Notes: generated by a model not told the origin, from the letters alone. A DNA stretch of 64,000 nucleotides from Micromonospora sp. WMMD961 (GCF_029626145.1 NZ_JARUBJ010000002.1:1580501-1644500); one strand, 5' to 3'. Counted from the first letter of the stretch, positions 40,073 to 48,671 are shown. Made by a program: numbers and translations.

Positions 40073-41689
40073 ATGTCGGCACCCTCGCCGCACCGCCCGC
40101 CCCGCACCCGGACCGCCGTCCTGCTCGCCGTGTTGGCGGCTGTCGCCGCCGGGCTGGGCACACTGGTGCTGGTCCGGGCGGACGCCGGCCTCACGGCCCG
40201 GCAGGTCACCGTCGGCGGGGTGCCGATGACCGAGGTACGCGCCGGTCCGCCGACGCCCGGTGTCCGGCGACCCGGTGTGGTGATCGCGCACGGCTTCGCC
40301 GGCTCGGCCCGACTGATGCGCCCGATTGCCGACACCGTCGCCCGGCGCGGGGCGGTTGCGCTGCTGTTCGACTTCTCCGGACACGGTGCCAACCCGGCGC
40401 GACTGCCCGGCGCGGGCTCGAACACGTCCGCCGCCACGCTCGCCGCCGATCTGGACGCCGCCGTCGGCCACCTACGCTCCCGGCCGGACGTCGACGCGGA
40501 CGGAATCGTCCTGGTGGGCCACTCGATGGGCGCCGGCGCGGTCACCCGCTACGCCGCCGCGCACCCGGAGATCGCCCGAACCGTGGCGATCTCGCTGCCC
40601 GAGGCGGGCGAGCTGCCCCCGGGTCGACCGTCGGAGTTGCTGCTGATCGTGGGAGGCGCGGAGTTTCCCGCCTTCCGCAGGGCCGCCGACGACGCCGCCC
40701 GACGCGGTGCGTCATCGGGCCGACGGCCGGCGGTAGTGGTGCCCGGCACGGAGCACATCTCCGTGTTGTTCGCCGCCCGTACCCACCAGGAGATCGCCGA
40801 CTGGTTGCCCGGCGGCGACGGCACCGCCCGGCCGCGACCGAGCGCCCGGCTCTCCGGGGCGGCGCTGCTGGTGTTCGCCTTCGGCATCGGAATGGTCCCG
40901 CTGGCGGCCCTGCTCCTGCCGCGCCGGGCGACCGGCCGCCGGCCGACCGAACCACCCTCCGGCCGGGAACCCGACGCCCCGGCGCAGACCGACAGCCCCG
41001 CGTCGCCGGGGAGTCCAGCGCTGGCCGGGGATCGAGTGCCGTTCGGTGGTGTGCTGCCGATCGCGTCGGCGCTGCTGGCGGCCGGCGTCGGCGCGGTCGT
41101 CGCCGCGGCGCTGCCGACGGCCCGTCTACCGCTGGCGGTAGGCGGTTACGTCGCCGCCTTCCTGCTGGTCACCGGCGTGCTGCTGGTCGCGGGTCAGCGC
41201 TGGCTGCCGGGTTGGCTCGGCGTACGGCAACCACCGTCCGGCACGGCCGTGTCGGCGGGCCGGCGCGCAACGGCACGGAGCGCCGTGGCGACGCTGGTGT
41301 TGACCGGGTACGCCGTGCTCGCCACCGCGCTGCCGATCCACCTGGGCCTGACCTCGGCTCTGCCGGTCGGTGCCCGCTGGTGGCTGTTCCCGCTGGTGGC
41401 GGGCGCCTGCCTGCTGTTCCTGTGGGGTGTCGAACTGGTCGCCGCCGGCCGGACCGGTCGGCACCTGCTGGCCGTCGCGGTCACCGTGGTCGTGTTGACC
41501 GCGTCGACGCTGGTCGGTCTGGCACCCGGCTTCGTCGTGCTGGTGGTGCCGCTGTTCGCGCTGCTGCTCGGTTGGCAGGCCGCCTGGGCGGCCGTGCTAC
41601 GCCGGTACGCGGCCCCACGCTGGCTGCCGGCCGTGTCGGGCGCCGCCCTGGTGGGCTGGCCGATCGCCACCACCCTGCCGTTGAGCTGA
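40073..41689 (+). CDS. Membrane alpha/beta-hydrolase
   Basis: A 538-residue protein: an N-terminal helix (about 15-37), an extracytoplasmic alpha/beta-hydrolase domain with nucleophile elbow GHSMGAG and oxyanion region IAHGFAGS (40-265), then a C-terminal part with about seven hydrophobic helices (280-535). The dienelactone-hydrolase-type domain may act on lipids or esters at the membrane. TACTGT (40061-40066) ends six bases before the ATG, so the mRNA is probably leaderless. Confidence 0.85.
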   Translation: MSAPSPHRPPRTRTAVLLAVLAAVAAGLGTLVLVRADAGLTARQVTVGGVPMTEVRAGPPTPGVRRPGVVIAHGFAGSARLMRPIADTVARRGAVALLFDFSGHGANPARLPGAGSNTSAATLAADLDAAVGHLRSRPDVDADGIVLVGHSMGAGAVTRYAAAHPEIARTVAISLPEAGELPPGRPSELLLIVGGAEFPAFRRAADDAARRGASSGRRPAVVVPGTEHISVLFAARTHQEIADWLPGGDGTARPRPSARLSGAALLVFAFGIGMVPLAALLLPRRATGRRPTEPPSGREPDAPAQTDSPASPGSPALAGDRVPFGGVLPIASALLAAGVGAVVAAALPTARLPLAVGGYVAAFLLVTGVLLVAGQRWLPGWLGVRQPPSGTAVSAGRRATARSAVATLVLTGYAVLATALPIHLGLTSALPVGARWWLFPLVAGACLLFLWGVELVAAGRTGRHLLAVAVTVVVLTASTLVGLAPGFVVLVVPLFALLLGWQAAWAAVLRRYAAPRWLPAVSGAALVGWPIATTLPLS

Positions 41690-41711
41690 CCGGCCCGCCG
41701 TCGGGCCGGTC
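41688..41711. terminator. Terminator between convergent genes
   Basis: GACCGGCCCG pairs perfectly with CGGGCCGGTC over loop CCGT, beginning on the last bases of the hydrolase stop codon. Confidence 0.7.
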
Positions 41712-41721
41712 GGGCCTGGGC

Positions 41722-42093
41722 CTACCGGCCGGCGCGGGCGACGCGCAGGGCCCACCAGATCAGCGGCACCTGCACCGGCACCCGCCCGTAGGCGATGGCC
41801 CGCTTCGCCGGACGCCGGTGCCGCCAGTCGACGGCCATCTTCACGTTGGCCGGCAGCACGGCGACGAAGAGGGCCGCTGCGGCCCGACCGCCGGCCCGTC
41901 GGGTGGCCGGGTGCGCCACGGCCGCCGCGACCGCCAGCTCGGCGACCCCGCTGGCGTACGTCCAGAAACGGGCCGGGCCGGGCAGCGCGCCCGGCACGAT
42001 CGGGTCGTAGACGCCGGGGCGTACCAGGTGGGTGACGCCGGCCGTGGCGAGCAGCCCGGCCAGCGCGGCGGCCTCGCCACGGCGGGTGGTCAT
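41722..42093 (-). CDS. DoxX-like membrane protein
   Basis: A 123-residue protein with four predicted helices; the THLVRPGVYDPIVPG and GVAELAVAAAVA segments match DoxX-like proteins. Its ATG overlaps the stop of the upstream DUF6232 gene by 4 bp (ATGA). Role unknown. Confidence 0.85.
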   Translation of the reverse strand: MTTRRGEAAALAGLLATAGVTHLVRPGVYDPIVPGALPGPARFWTYASGVAELAVAAAVAHPATRRAGGRAAAALFVAVLPANVKMAVDWRHRRPAKRAIAYGRVPVQVPLIWWALRVARAGR

Positions 42094-42572
42094 CGATGGT
42101 CCCCCTGTTGTTCGACGGCACGTTGCACGGCCCGGTAGATCTGCCCGAACCGTAGCGCGTCCGGGGTGCGCAGCAGCAGATCCTCCCGGCCGTGGTGCTG
42201 CACCCACAACTCGTGTACATGGCTGCCGCGCTCGTAGGAGCGGTCCAGCCAGCCCAGCGGGATCTCCAGGAACGGGGTCAACGCCAGCGCCCCCACCGCG
42301 CAGGCGGCGAGGATGATCAGCGCCAGCTGCCAGTTGCCCCGGTCCTGTGCGGACCAGGCCAGTGACAGCACGCAGACCACGGCGACCAGCGGCGGCAGCG
42401 AGAGCAGCAGGACCAGGACACCGCGACCCAACACCCGGCCGTGTACGGCGAGGGTCTTCTGCCCGCGCGCGTGCCACACGAACGTCACGTCGGACAGAGC
42501 GATCACGTGACCGCCCGCCCGGATCGACTCGGAGGTCACCTGCACCGCGTCGTCCCGGTAATAGAGGGTCAT
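42090..42572 (-). CDS. DUF6232 protein, paralogue 1
   Basis: A 160-residue protein with an N-terminal beta segment (TLYYRDDAVQVTSESI), two central transmembrane helices (about 52-105) and a soluble tail ending with LLLRTPDALRFGQIYRAVQRAVE. The tail is nearly identical to that of the paralogue at 42991-43470. The family is found in actinomycetes and is uncharacterised. It is followed by DoxX in the same transcript. Start at ATG 42572 lacks a strong ribosome site. Confidence 0.85.
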   Translation of the reverse strand: MTLYYRDDAVQVTSESIRAGGHVIALSDVTFVWHARGQKTLAVHGRVLGRGVLVLLLSLPPLVAVVCVLSLAWSAQDRGNWQLALIILAACAVGALALTPFLEIPLGWLDRSYERGSHVHELWVQHHGREDLLLRTPDALRFGQIYRAVQRAVEQQGDHR

Positions 42573-42990
42573 CACTAAGCCTAACCACCGGCGGGCAACT
42601 CCGCCCCCCTCGGACCGTTCCGCTCGGCCCTCGCCCCGAGGGCTCGACAGGTAGGCCCGCGCAGGGGTCGGGGGTGTTGGTGCTGCGCTCCTTTGGAGCT
42701 GAATCGTTTGCGACATCGCCCCTCGTCACGCACGGCATGTCCGCCGCAGGAGGCCGCGACGCTCGCACGACGCCGCGAGTCACGAGGGTCGCGCGCTCGC
42801 ACGGCGCGGCGGGCGGCATGGCCGCTTCGAGGCATCGTGGGCCCGATTCGTTTGCGGCATCAGCTCCAAGGCGCCGACGGTGTACCGCGGCCCTGGCCGC
42901 GACCGGGGCTGCCGCCGACGAGGCCGGGTCGCACCGCCGGTCCCACGGCGGCGAGCGCGCCGGGTCCGGCGGGGAGGTGAACCAGAGCGC
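42573..42990. other. Gap between DUF6232 paralogues
   Basis: No gene is supported in these 418 bases. The interval contains copy 2 of the dispersed repeat (42688-42874). Open frames over it on both strands begin within the repeat ends and are probably spurious. Confidence 0.55.
42688..42874 (-). repeat. Dispersed repeat element, copy 2
   Basis: Reverse-oriented relative to copy 1 at 16619-16847. Its ends (42844-42874 and 42688-42717) match copy 1 with about two mismatches per 30 bases; the interior is unrelated. Read on the minus strand, each end carries GATGYCGCAAACGAWTC, with GGAGCT outside the left box and AGCTCC outside the right one. Confidence 0.7.
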
Positions 42991-43470
42991 TTAGCGGCGG
43001 CTGCCGGGGCGGGCCGGTTGGCCGTGCTCGACCGCGCGCTGCACGGCCCGGTAGATCTGCCCGAAGCGCAGCGCGTCGCCGGTGCGCAGCAACCGCACCG
43101 GCTGACCGCGCCAACGGGCCCAGATCTCCAGTTGGCGGCTGCCCCGGGCGTACGAGCGGTCCAGGTGTTCGAAGAGGAAGTCAGCGACCGGCCCGACGGC
43201 CAAGCCGACCAGCACCGACGCGCCGACGATCGCGATCGTCACGGTGGGGGAGCGGTGCAGCCACACGGCCACGCCGATGCCGAGCACCGCCGCGACCAGC
43301 GGGCCGGCGAGGGCTGCGCCGATCGCGCCCCGCCCGGCGAGCACGCGCCAGGAACGGGTGCCCCGGCGGTGCCAGATCATGCTGATGTCGGACAGCGCGT
43401 AGGTGCGGCCATCGACCCGGACGGTGGTGGAGGTGACCTGCACCGACCTGTCGTCGTAGTACGTCGTCAT
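42991..43470 (-). CDS. DUF6232 protein, paralogue 2
   Basis: A 159-residue paralogue of the preceding gene, with the same order: TTYYDDRSVQVTSTTVRVDG, two membrane helices (about 50-100) and a tail ending LLRTGDALRFGQIYRAVQRAVEHG. ATG 43470 has an AGGAG site 12 bases upstream. The pair most likely arose by tandem duplication. Confidence 0.85.
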   Translation of the reverse strand: MTTYYDDRSVQVTSTTVRVDGRTYALSDISMIWHRRGTRSWRVLAGRGAIGAALAGPLVAAVLGIGVAVWLHRSPTVTIAIVGASVLVGLAVGPVADFLFEHLDRSYARGSRQLEIWARWRGQPVRLLRTGDALRFGQIYRAVQRAVEHGQPARPGSRR

Positions 43471-43568
43471 GGCTTGACTCCTGCCCACTGGGCTGACACC
43501 ACACTACTTACCCAAACGAGCCGGGTCGTAAGGTTGGCACGCGACTTCGACGAGGAAGTGAGGGCAGC

Positions 43569-44342
43569 GTGGGCGAGTTCGTTCGGCTGGAGACCACTGA
43601 CGGCATCGGCACGATCCGGCTGGAGCGGCCGCCGATGAACGCGCTCAACACCCAGGTGCAGGAGGAGTTGCGCGCCGCCGCCACGGCGGCCACCGCCGAT
43701 CCCGAGGTCCGCGCCGTCATCGTGTACGGCGGGGAGAAGGTCTTCGCCGCAGGCGCCGACATCAAGCAGATGGCCGAGATGTCCTACGTGGACATGGCCG
43801 ACCGGGCAGCGAACCTGTCCAGCGCCCTCGGTGCGATCGCCCGGATCCCCAAGCCGGTGGTCGCCGCGATCACCGGGTACGCCCTCGGCGGCGGCTGCGA
43901 GTTGGCGCTGGCCTGTGACTGGCGGATCGTGGCCGACGACGCCAAGCTCGGCCAGCCGGAGATCAAGCTCGGCATCATCCCGGGCGCCGGTGGCACCCAG
44001 CGGCTGGCCCGCCTGGTCGGCCCGGCGCGCGCCAAGGATCTGATCATGACGGGCCGGATGGTCGACGCCGAGGAGGCGCTGCGGATCGGCCTGGCCGACC
44101 GGGTCGTCCCGGCGGCCGAGGTGTACGAGGCCGCTGTCGCCTACGTGAAGCCGTACCTGACCGGGCCGGTGCAGGCGTTGCGGGCGGCGAAGCTGGCGGT
44201 CGACGGCGGCCTGGACATGGACCTGAACTCGGGCCTGGCCTGGGAGAGTCAGCTCTTCGCGGCGCTGTTCGCCACCGACGACCGGCGCGAGGGCATGGCG
44301 GCCTTCGTGGCGAAGCGCAAGCCTGACTTCACCGGCCGCTGA
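43569..44342 (+). CDS. Enoyl-CoA hydratase/isomerase family protein
   Basis: A 257-residue crotonase-fold enzyme. The CoA-binding loop AAGADIKQM and both glutamates of true hydratases, in ALGGGCELALACD and GQPEIKLGIIPGAGG, are present. It should hydrate 2-enoyl-CoA in fatty-acid beta-oxidation. Start is GTG 43569 with GAGGG upstream. It precedes the ThDP enzyme gene and is likely part of the same metabolic group. Confidence 0.92.
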   Translation: MGEFVRLETTDGIGTIRLERPPMNALNTQVQEELRAAATAATADPEVRAVIVYGGEKVFAAGADIKQMAEMSYVDMADRAANLSSALGAIARIPKPVVAAITGYALGGGCELALACDWRIVADDAKLGQPEIKLGIIPGAGGTQRLARLVGPARAKDLIMTGRMVDAEEALRIGLADRVVPAAEVYEAAVAYVKPYLTGPVQALRAAKLAVDGGLDMDLNSGLAWESQLFAALFATDDRREGMAAFVAKRKPDFTGR

Positions 44343-44359
44343 GTATCGGCCGAGAATGG

Positions 44360-44388
44360 TTCACATTGTTCCTACCGGCCAGTAGCGT
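44360..44388 (+). promoter_or_regulatory. Promoter of the ThDP enzyme gene
   Basis: TTCACA (44360-44365) and TAGCGT (44383-44388) are 17 bp apart. The spacer and -10 box are covered by the palindrome at 44372-44385. Confidence 0.55.
44372..44385. promoter_or_regulatory. Palindromic operator CTACYGGCMRGTAR, site 1
   Basis: CTACCGGCCAGTAG is palindromic except for one base pair and overlaps the promoter -10 box. A site of the same form precedes the ETF genes (48535-48548). It resembles TetR-family operators near actinomycete fatty-acid degradation genes; the regulator is not in the window. Confidence 0.5.
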
Positions 44389-44424
44389 GAGGCCCCGGTC
44401 ATGCGGAACGAAGGGGAGCGGCGA

Positions 44425-46047
44425 ATGACGGAGCGGATCGAGGGTCACGGCGGCGAGTTGGCGCTCGCGGCCCTACGCGCGCACGGCGTACGGGAGATGT
44501 TCACCCTCTCCGGAGGGCACGTCTTCCCGCTCTACGACGCCGCGTACAAGACCGACTTCCCGATCTACGACGTCCGGCACGAACAGTCCGCGGTCTTCGC
44601 CGCCGAGGCGGTGGCCAAGCTGCAGCGTCGCCCCGGCCTCGCCGTGCTCACCGCCGGGCCCGGTGTCACCAACGGCATCTCCGGCATGACCAGCGCGTTC
44701 TTCAACGCCTCGCCGGTGCTGGTGCTCGGAGGCCGCGCGCCCGCGTTCCGCTGGGGTTCCGGCAGCCTCCAGGAGATGGACCACCTGCCGCTGGTCGCCC
44801 CGGTCACCAAGCACGCCGAGACGGTGTTCAGCACCGACGACATCCCGCGCGCGGTGGGTGCGGCGCTCAACGCCGCGCTCACCCCGCACCGCGGCCCGGC
44901 CTTCCTCGACTTCCCGCTCGAGACGGTCTTCTCGGTCGCCGAGGCCGAGCTGCCCGCCGTACCGGGCGTCGACCCGGTCGTACCGGACCCGGAGGAGGTC
45001 GGCCGCGCCGCGATGCTCATCGCCGCGGCGCAGCGGCCGGTCATCATCGCCGGCTCCGACGTGTACGCGGGCGACGCGGTCGCCGCCCTGCGCGAGGCGG
45101 CGGAGGCGTTGCAGGTTCCGGTCTTCACCAACGGCATGGGCCGCGGCTCGCTCCCGCCGGAGCACCCGCTCGCGTTCGCCAAGGCCCGCCGGGCCGCGCT
45201 CTCCGGCGCCGACGTGGTCGTGGTGGTGGGCACCCCGCTGGACTTCCGGCTCAGCTTCGGTGACTTCGGCGACGCCAAGGTGGTGCACATCGTCGACGCG
45301 CCCAGCCAGCGGGCGACGCACGTGCAGCCGGCCGCCGCCCCCGCCGGCGACCTGCGCCTGATCCTCTCCGCGTTGGCCGACCACGCCGGCGACCGGACCG
45401 ACCACGCCGACTGGATCGCCGACCTGCGCGTCGCCGAGGACGCGGCGAAGGCACGCGACGCCGCCGAGATGGCGGCCGAGACCGACCCGATCCGCCCGGC
45501 GCGGATCTACGGCGAGCTGCGCCGGGTGCTGGCCCCGGACGCGATCACCATCGGCGACGGCGGCGACTTCGTGTCGTACGCCGGGCGGTACCTGGAGCCG
45601 TCCCAGCCCGGCACCTGGCTGGACCCGGGCCCGTACGGCTGCCTGGGCACCGGCATGGGCTACGCGATGGGGGCCCGGGTCAGCCACCCGGACCGGCAGA
45701 TCTGCGTGCTGATGGGCGACGGCGCTGCCGGCTTCTCGCTGATGGACGTCGAGTCGCTGGTCCGTCAGAAGCTGCCGGTGGTGATCGTCGTCGGCAACAA
45801 CGGCATCTGGGGGTTGGAGAAGCACCCGATGCGCGCGATGTACGGCTACGACGTGGCCGCCGACCTGCAGCCGGAGCTGCGCTACGACACGGTGGTCAGC
45901 GCGCTCGGCGGTGCCGGGGAGACGGTCGCCAAGCCGGCGGACCTCGGTCCGGCCCTGCAGCGGGCGTTCGACGCCGGAGTGCCGTACCTGGTCAACGTGC
46001 TCACCGACCCGACCGACGCGTACCCCAGGTCGTCGAACCTGGCCTGA
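44425..46047 (+). CDS. Thiamine diphosphate-dependent enzyme (acetolactate synthase-like / 2-hydroxyacyl-CoA lyase-like)
   Basis: A 540-residue enzyme with the three domains of the ThDP family: PYR domain (VRHEQSAVFAAEA with the catalytic Glu; GPGVTNGISGM), a central domain (about 195-325), and PP domain with the cofactor-binding GDGAAGFSLMDVESL...GNNGIWG. It is annotated by homology as acetolactate synthase, but the crotonase and ETF context and shared operator fit an acyl-CoA-related role such as 2-hydroxyacyl-CoA lyase. ATG 44425 follows AAGGGGAG; an in-frame ATG at 44401 is less likely. Confidence 0.87.
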   Translation: MTERIEGHGGELALAALRAHGVREMFTLSGGHVFPLYDAAYKTDFPIYDVRHEQSAVFAAEAVAKLQRRPGLAVLTAGPGVTNGISGMTSAFFNASPVLVLGGRAPAFRWGSGSLQEMDHLPLVAPVTKHAETVFSTDDIPRAVGAALNAALTPHRGPAFLDFPLETVFSVAEAELPAVPGVDPVVPDPEEVGRAAMLIAAAQRPVIIAGSDVYAGDAVAALREAAEALQVPVFTNGMGRGSLPPEHPLAFAKARRAALSGADVVVVVGTPLDFRLSFGDFGDAKVVHIVDAPSQRATHVQPAAAPAGDLRLILSALADHAGDRTDHADWIADLRVAEDAAKARDAAEMAAETDPIRPARIYGELRRVLAPDAITIGDGGDFVSYAGRYLEPSQPGTWLDPGPYGCLGTGMGYAMGARVSHPDRQICVLMGDGAAGFSLMDVESLVRQKLPVVIVVGNNGIWGLEKHPMRAMYGYDVAADLQPELRYDTVVSALGGAGETVAKPADLGPALQRAFDAGVPYLVNVLTDPTDAYPRSSNLA

Positions 46048-46058
46048 GTCGCACCTGT

Positions 46059-46091
46059 CGCCGCCGTCGCTCCCCAGGGGCGACGGCGGCG
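46059..46091. terminator. Terminator between convergent genes
   Basis: CGCCGCCGTCGC pairs with GCGACGGCGGCG over a 9-base loop, between the ThDP and PLDc_N genes. Confidence 0.65.
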
Positions 46092-46094
46092 CGT

Positions 46095-46511
46095 TCACAC
46101 CTCCGGCCGGTCACCCTCGCGGGGAGGTTCACCGTCGCGGCGGCGCAGGTCGTCCTCGCGCCGGCGGAGGTCTTCCTCCCACCGGCGGAAGAGCTCCTGG
46201 TCCTGCTGCTTGGCGCGGTCCTGCACGGAGCGCAGGAACTCCGGGTCGTCGTCCGGGGCGACCGGCCGGGGGCGCTGTCGTTCGGGCGACGAGATGCCGC
46301 CGGGCCAGCCCTTGCGGGCACCGGGGGTCGATTCGCGGCCGACGATGAACCAGGCGATCGAGCCGATCAGCGGGAAGAACAGGATGATCAGCACCCAGGC
46401 GATCCGGGGAAGGGCACGGATCTGCCCCTCCTCGGCGGAGAGACAGCTGATCAGCGCGCAGACCGCGAGGACGATCTGCACCAGGAAGAGGAGTATGCCA
46501 AGCCGGGCCAT
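46095..46511 (-). CDS. PLDc N-terminal-domain membrane protein
   Basis: A 138-residue protein with two N-terminal transmembrane helices (about 5-25 and 38-58), the second containing WVLIILFFPLIGSIAWFIVG, the hallmark of PLDc_N. The C-terminal 75 residues are charged and rich in Arg/Glu (RRWEEDLRRREDDLRRRDG), probably helical. No phospholipase domain follows. Role unknown. Confidence 0.85.
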   Translation of the reverse strand: MARLGILLFLVQIVLAVCALISCLSAEEGQIRALPRIAWVLIILFFPLIGSIAWFIVGRESTPGARKGWPGGISSPERQRPRPVAPDDDPEFLRSVQDRAKQQDQELFRRWEEDLRRREDDLRRRDGEPPREGDRPEV

Positions 46512-46538
46512 GTACCCATCATGGCGCACCGTTTCCCG

Positions 46539-46844
46539 TCACCACAGTCCGCGGAGCACCAGCAGCACTCCCAGTAGTGCGAGCGCCACGGTGCCGAACG
46601 CGACCAGGGGCAGTGTCCGACCGCCGGTGCGCGCTGGTCCGCTGCCGGTGGCGCGAGGCCAGCAGAGCACCAGCAGGGCGCCCCACACGACCACTGTGAC
46701 GCCGGCGATCAGCGCCCCGGTCGGGTCTCCGGTCGACGCCAGTCGGACGGCGAGCGCGGTCACCACTGTCGCCGTGAGCAGGGTGCGCCGCCAGGCCAGC
46801 CGGGTGCGCTCCGGTTGCAGCCCGGGGTCGCGTCCGGTGCTCAC
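46539..46844 (-). CDS. DUF202 protein
   Basis: A 101-residue membrane protein with three helices; ERTRLAWRRT is the conserved DUF202 opening. GTG 46844 overlaps the stop of the upstream DUF202/YidH gene by 4 bp, so the two are probably partners. Function unknown. Confidence 0.87.
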   Translation of the reverse strand: MSTGRDPGLQPERTRLAWRRTLLTATVVTALAVRLASTGDPTGALIAGVTVVVWGALLVLCWPRATGSGPARTGGRTLPLVAFGTVALALLGVLLVLRGLW

Positions 46845-47233
46845 CGCCCGCCGACGGCCCGGATCAGGACGGCGACCACCAGCAGCACCGCCCCGCTGCC
46901 GACGGCGAGGGCGAGGATGGCGGGGAACCGCGACGCGGGCAGCTCCTCACCGAGCCGGATGGCCCGCTCGGTACGCGCCCAGTGGTCCACGGCGCGGATC
47001 GCGACCACCCCGCCGAGCAGCAGCAGCGTCACCGCGATCACCTCCCGCAGGTGGCTCATCGGCAGGGGTGGCAGGAACTGCGCGGCGGCCAGTCCACCGC
47101 CGACCAGCGCCAGCCCCGTGCGCAGCCAGGCGAGGAAGGTGCGTTCGTTGGCCAGGGAGAACCGGTAGTCCGGCGTTTCGCCGACCGAGCGCAGCTCCGC
47201 CGGGTCGAACCATCGCCTGATCGTCTCCCACAC
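46841..47233 (-). CDS. YidH-like DUF202 protein
   Basis: A 130-residue membrane protein with the YidH/DUF202 signature LANERTFLAWLRTGLALVGGG and three helices. Start is GTG 47233 without a ribosome site; TAATCT (47245-47240, minus strand) ends six bases before it, indicating a leaderless mRNA. It heads a two-gene operon. Confidence 0.88.
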   Translation of the reverse strand: MWETIRRWFDPAELRSVGETPDYRFSLANERTFLAWLRTGLALVGGGLAAAQFLPPLPMSHLREVIAVTLLLLGGVVAIRAVDHWARTERAIRLGEELPASRFPAILALAVGSGAVLLVVAVLIRAVGGR

Positions 47234-47239
47234 AGTGGG

Positions 47240-47269
47240 AGATTATCCGCTTCCCCTGCCGCTTAGCCT
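47240..47269. promoter_or_regulatory. Back-to-back leaderless promoters
   Basis: TAATCT (minus strand, 47245-47240) and TAGCCT (plus strand, 47264-47269) each end six bases before their respective GTG start codons (47233 and 47276). Both transcripts would start on the first base of the coding sequence, within a 42-bp gap. Confidence 0.55.
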
Positions 47270-47275
47270 GGTCCG

Positions 47276-48073
47276 GTGACTGATCTCGACGTACAGACGC
47301 TGCGCGACGCCTACGACAACCAACTCCGTCCGGAGATCCCCGACCCGGTTCCGGCCGGGGTGACGGTGGAGCGGGACGGCCCGCTGGTCCGGATCATCGG
47401 GCTCGACGCCGGCGGGTTCCTCACGTACCGCGACCTGGGCGGATTGACCGGTGCCGCGCTGGACGAGCTGATCGCCCGGCAGGTGCAGTTGTTCCGTGAG
47501 CGTGGCCAGTCGGTCGAGTGGAAGCTCAACGAGCACGACGAACCGGCCGACCTGGCGGACCGTCTGCGTGCTGCCGGCTTCGTCGCGGAGGACCGGGAGA
47601 CCGTGGTGGTCGGGCCGGTCGCGCCGCTGGCCGCCGCGCTGCCGGTCATCCCCGAGGGGGTACGCCTGCGTGAGGTGACCTCCCGCGCCGACCTGGAGCG
47701 GATCGCCGCCATGGAGGAGGAGGTCTGGCAGGAGGACCGCTCGCACCTCGTGTGGGGCCTGGCCAAGGAGATCGACGCCGACCCGAACTCGATCACCGTG
47801 GTGGTGGCCGAGGCGGGCGAGACGGTGGTGAGCGCCGGCTGGGTGCGGTTCCCGTCGAACACCGGCTTCGCCACTCTGTGGGGTGGCTCGACCCTGCCGC
47901 AGTGGCGGCGCAAGGGCATCTACCGGGCGTTGGTCAACTACCGGGCGCGGCTGGCCGGGCAGCGGGGTCGGACGCTCATGCAGGTCGACTGTTCCGAGGA
48001 CAGCCGGCCGATCCTGCAACGGCTCGGCCTCGTCGCGGTCACCACCACCACCCCGTACGTCTACACTCCGTGA
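47276..48073 (+). CDS. GNAT-family N-acetyltransferase
   Basis: A 265-residue protein with a C-terminal GNAT domain (about 125-265); the motif A region is LPQWRRKGIYRALVNYRARLA and the following LMQVDCSEDSRPILQRLGL is the usual terminal strand. The N-terminal half is specific to this group. Start GTG 47276 is probably leaderless. Acceptor unknown. Confidence 0.88.
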   Translation: MTDLDVQTLRDAYDNQLRPEIPDPVPAGVTVERDGPLVRIIGLDAGGFLTYRDLGGLTGAALDELIARQVQLFRERGQSVEWKLNEHDEPADLADRLRAAGFVAEDRETVVVGPVAPLAAALPVIPEGVRLREVTSRADLERIAAMEEEVWQEDRSHLVWGLAKEIDADPNSITVVVAEAGETVVSAGWVRFPSNTGFATLWGGSTLPQWRRKGIYRALVNYRARLAGQRGRTLMQVDCSEDSRPILQRLGLVAVTTTTPYVYTP

Positions 48074-48075
48074 TC

Positions 48076-48483
48076 ATGGAGCAGCGGTTGACGGACGAGG
48101 AGCAGCTGATCATCAAGACCGGCGCCTTCGGCGCTGTCTTCCTGGTCTCCAACGCCGACCCGGGGGTGCTGGGGGTGATCCGGGAGAGCATCGCCGCGTC
48201 CGGCGCGCTCGCCGATGCCAGCGGTGCGATCAAGGAGGCGCTGACGACCGGCCCGTTGCCGCGGCTTCCTCGGGACTCGCAGTTGGAGATCGAGTCGGTG
48301 GTGCTGCCGGCGTTGCGTCGGGCGGTGCTGATCCTGCGTGAGAAGTCACCGCCGGACGTGGAGGCGTACCGGTCGGTGGTCATGGCCGCGGCGGACCGGG
48401 TGGCCCGGGCGCACGACGGGGTCGCACCCGCCGAGGCGGCGGCCATCGACCAGATCCGGGTTGCGCTGGCCGACCCGGCCTGA
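48076..48483 (+). CDS. Hypothetical protein (135 aa)
   Basis: A soluble, mainly helical protein opening MEQRLTDEEQLIIKTGAFGAVFLVS, without a recognised domain. GTG 48070 overlapping the GNAT stop by 4 bp (GTGA) is an alternative start; either way it is co-translated with the acetyltransferase. Confidence 0.78.
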   Translation: MEQRLTDEEQLIIKTGAFGAVFLVSNADPGVLGVIRESIAASGALADASGAIKEALTTGPLPRLPRDSQLEIESVVLPALRRAVLILREKSPPDVEAYRSVVMAAADRVARAHDGVAPAEAAAIDQIRVALADPA

Positions 48484-48534
48484 CCGGCCGCACGTCGGTG
48501 AGCTGTGTCACCCTGTGTGCCTCGGGAGCGCAAC

Positions 48535-48548
48535 CTACTGGCAGGTAA
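48535..48548. promoter_or_regulatory. Palindromic operator CTACYGGCMRGTAR, site 2
   Basis: CTACTGGCAGGTAA has the same 14-bp form as site 1 at 44372-44385. It overlaps a TAACAT -10 candidate (48546-48551) about 120 bases upstream of the ETF beta gene. Confidence 0.5.
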
Positions 48549-48671
48549 CATTGCCCTCGTGGGCAACCGCACAGCAGCTCGCGGTTGACCTGGCGTCGAC
48601 CGACGCGCGACGCTGCGCCCCATACCGGGCGAGCGAATCGCAACACCACACAGGAGGGTCGTCGAAGCGCG

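Noticed and set aside
42581..42835. Small proteins starting or ending inside repeat copy 2
   Set aside because: The coding frames arise from the repeat ends and are not kept in copy 1, so they are treated as non-coding.
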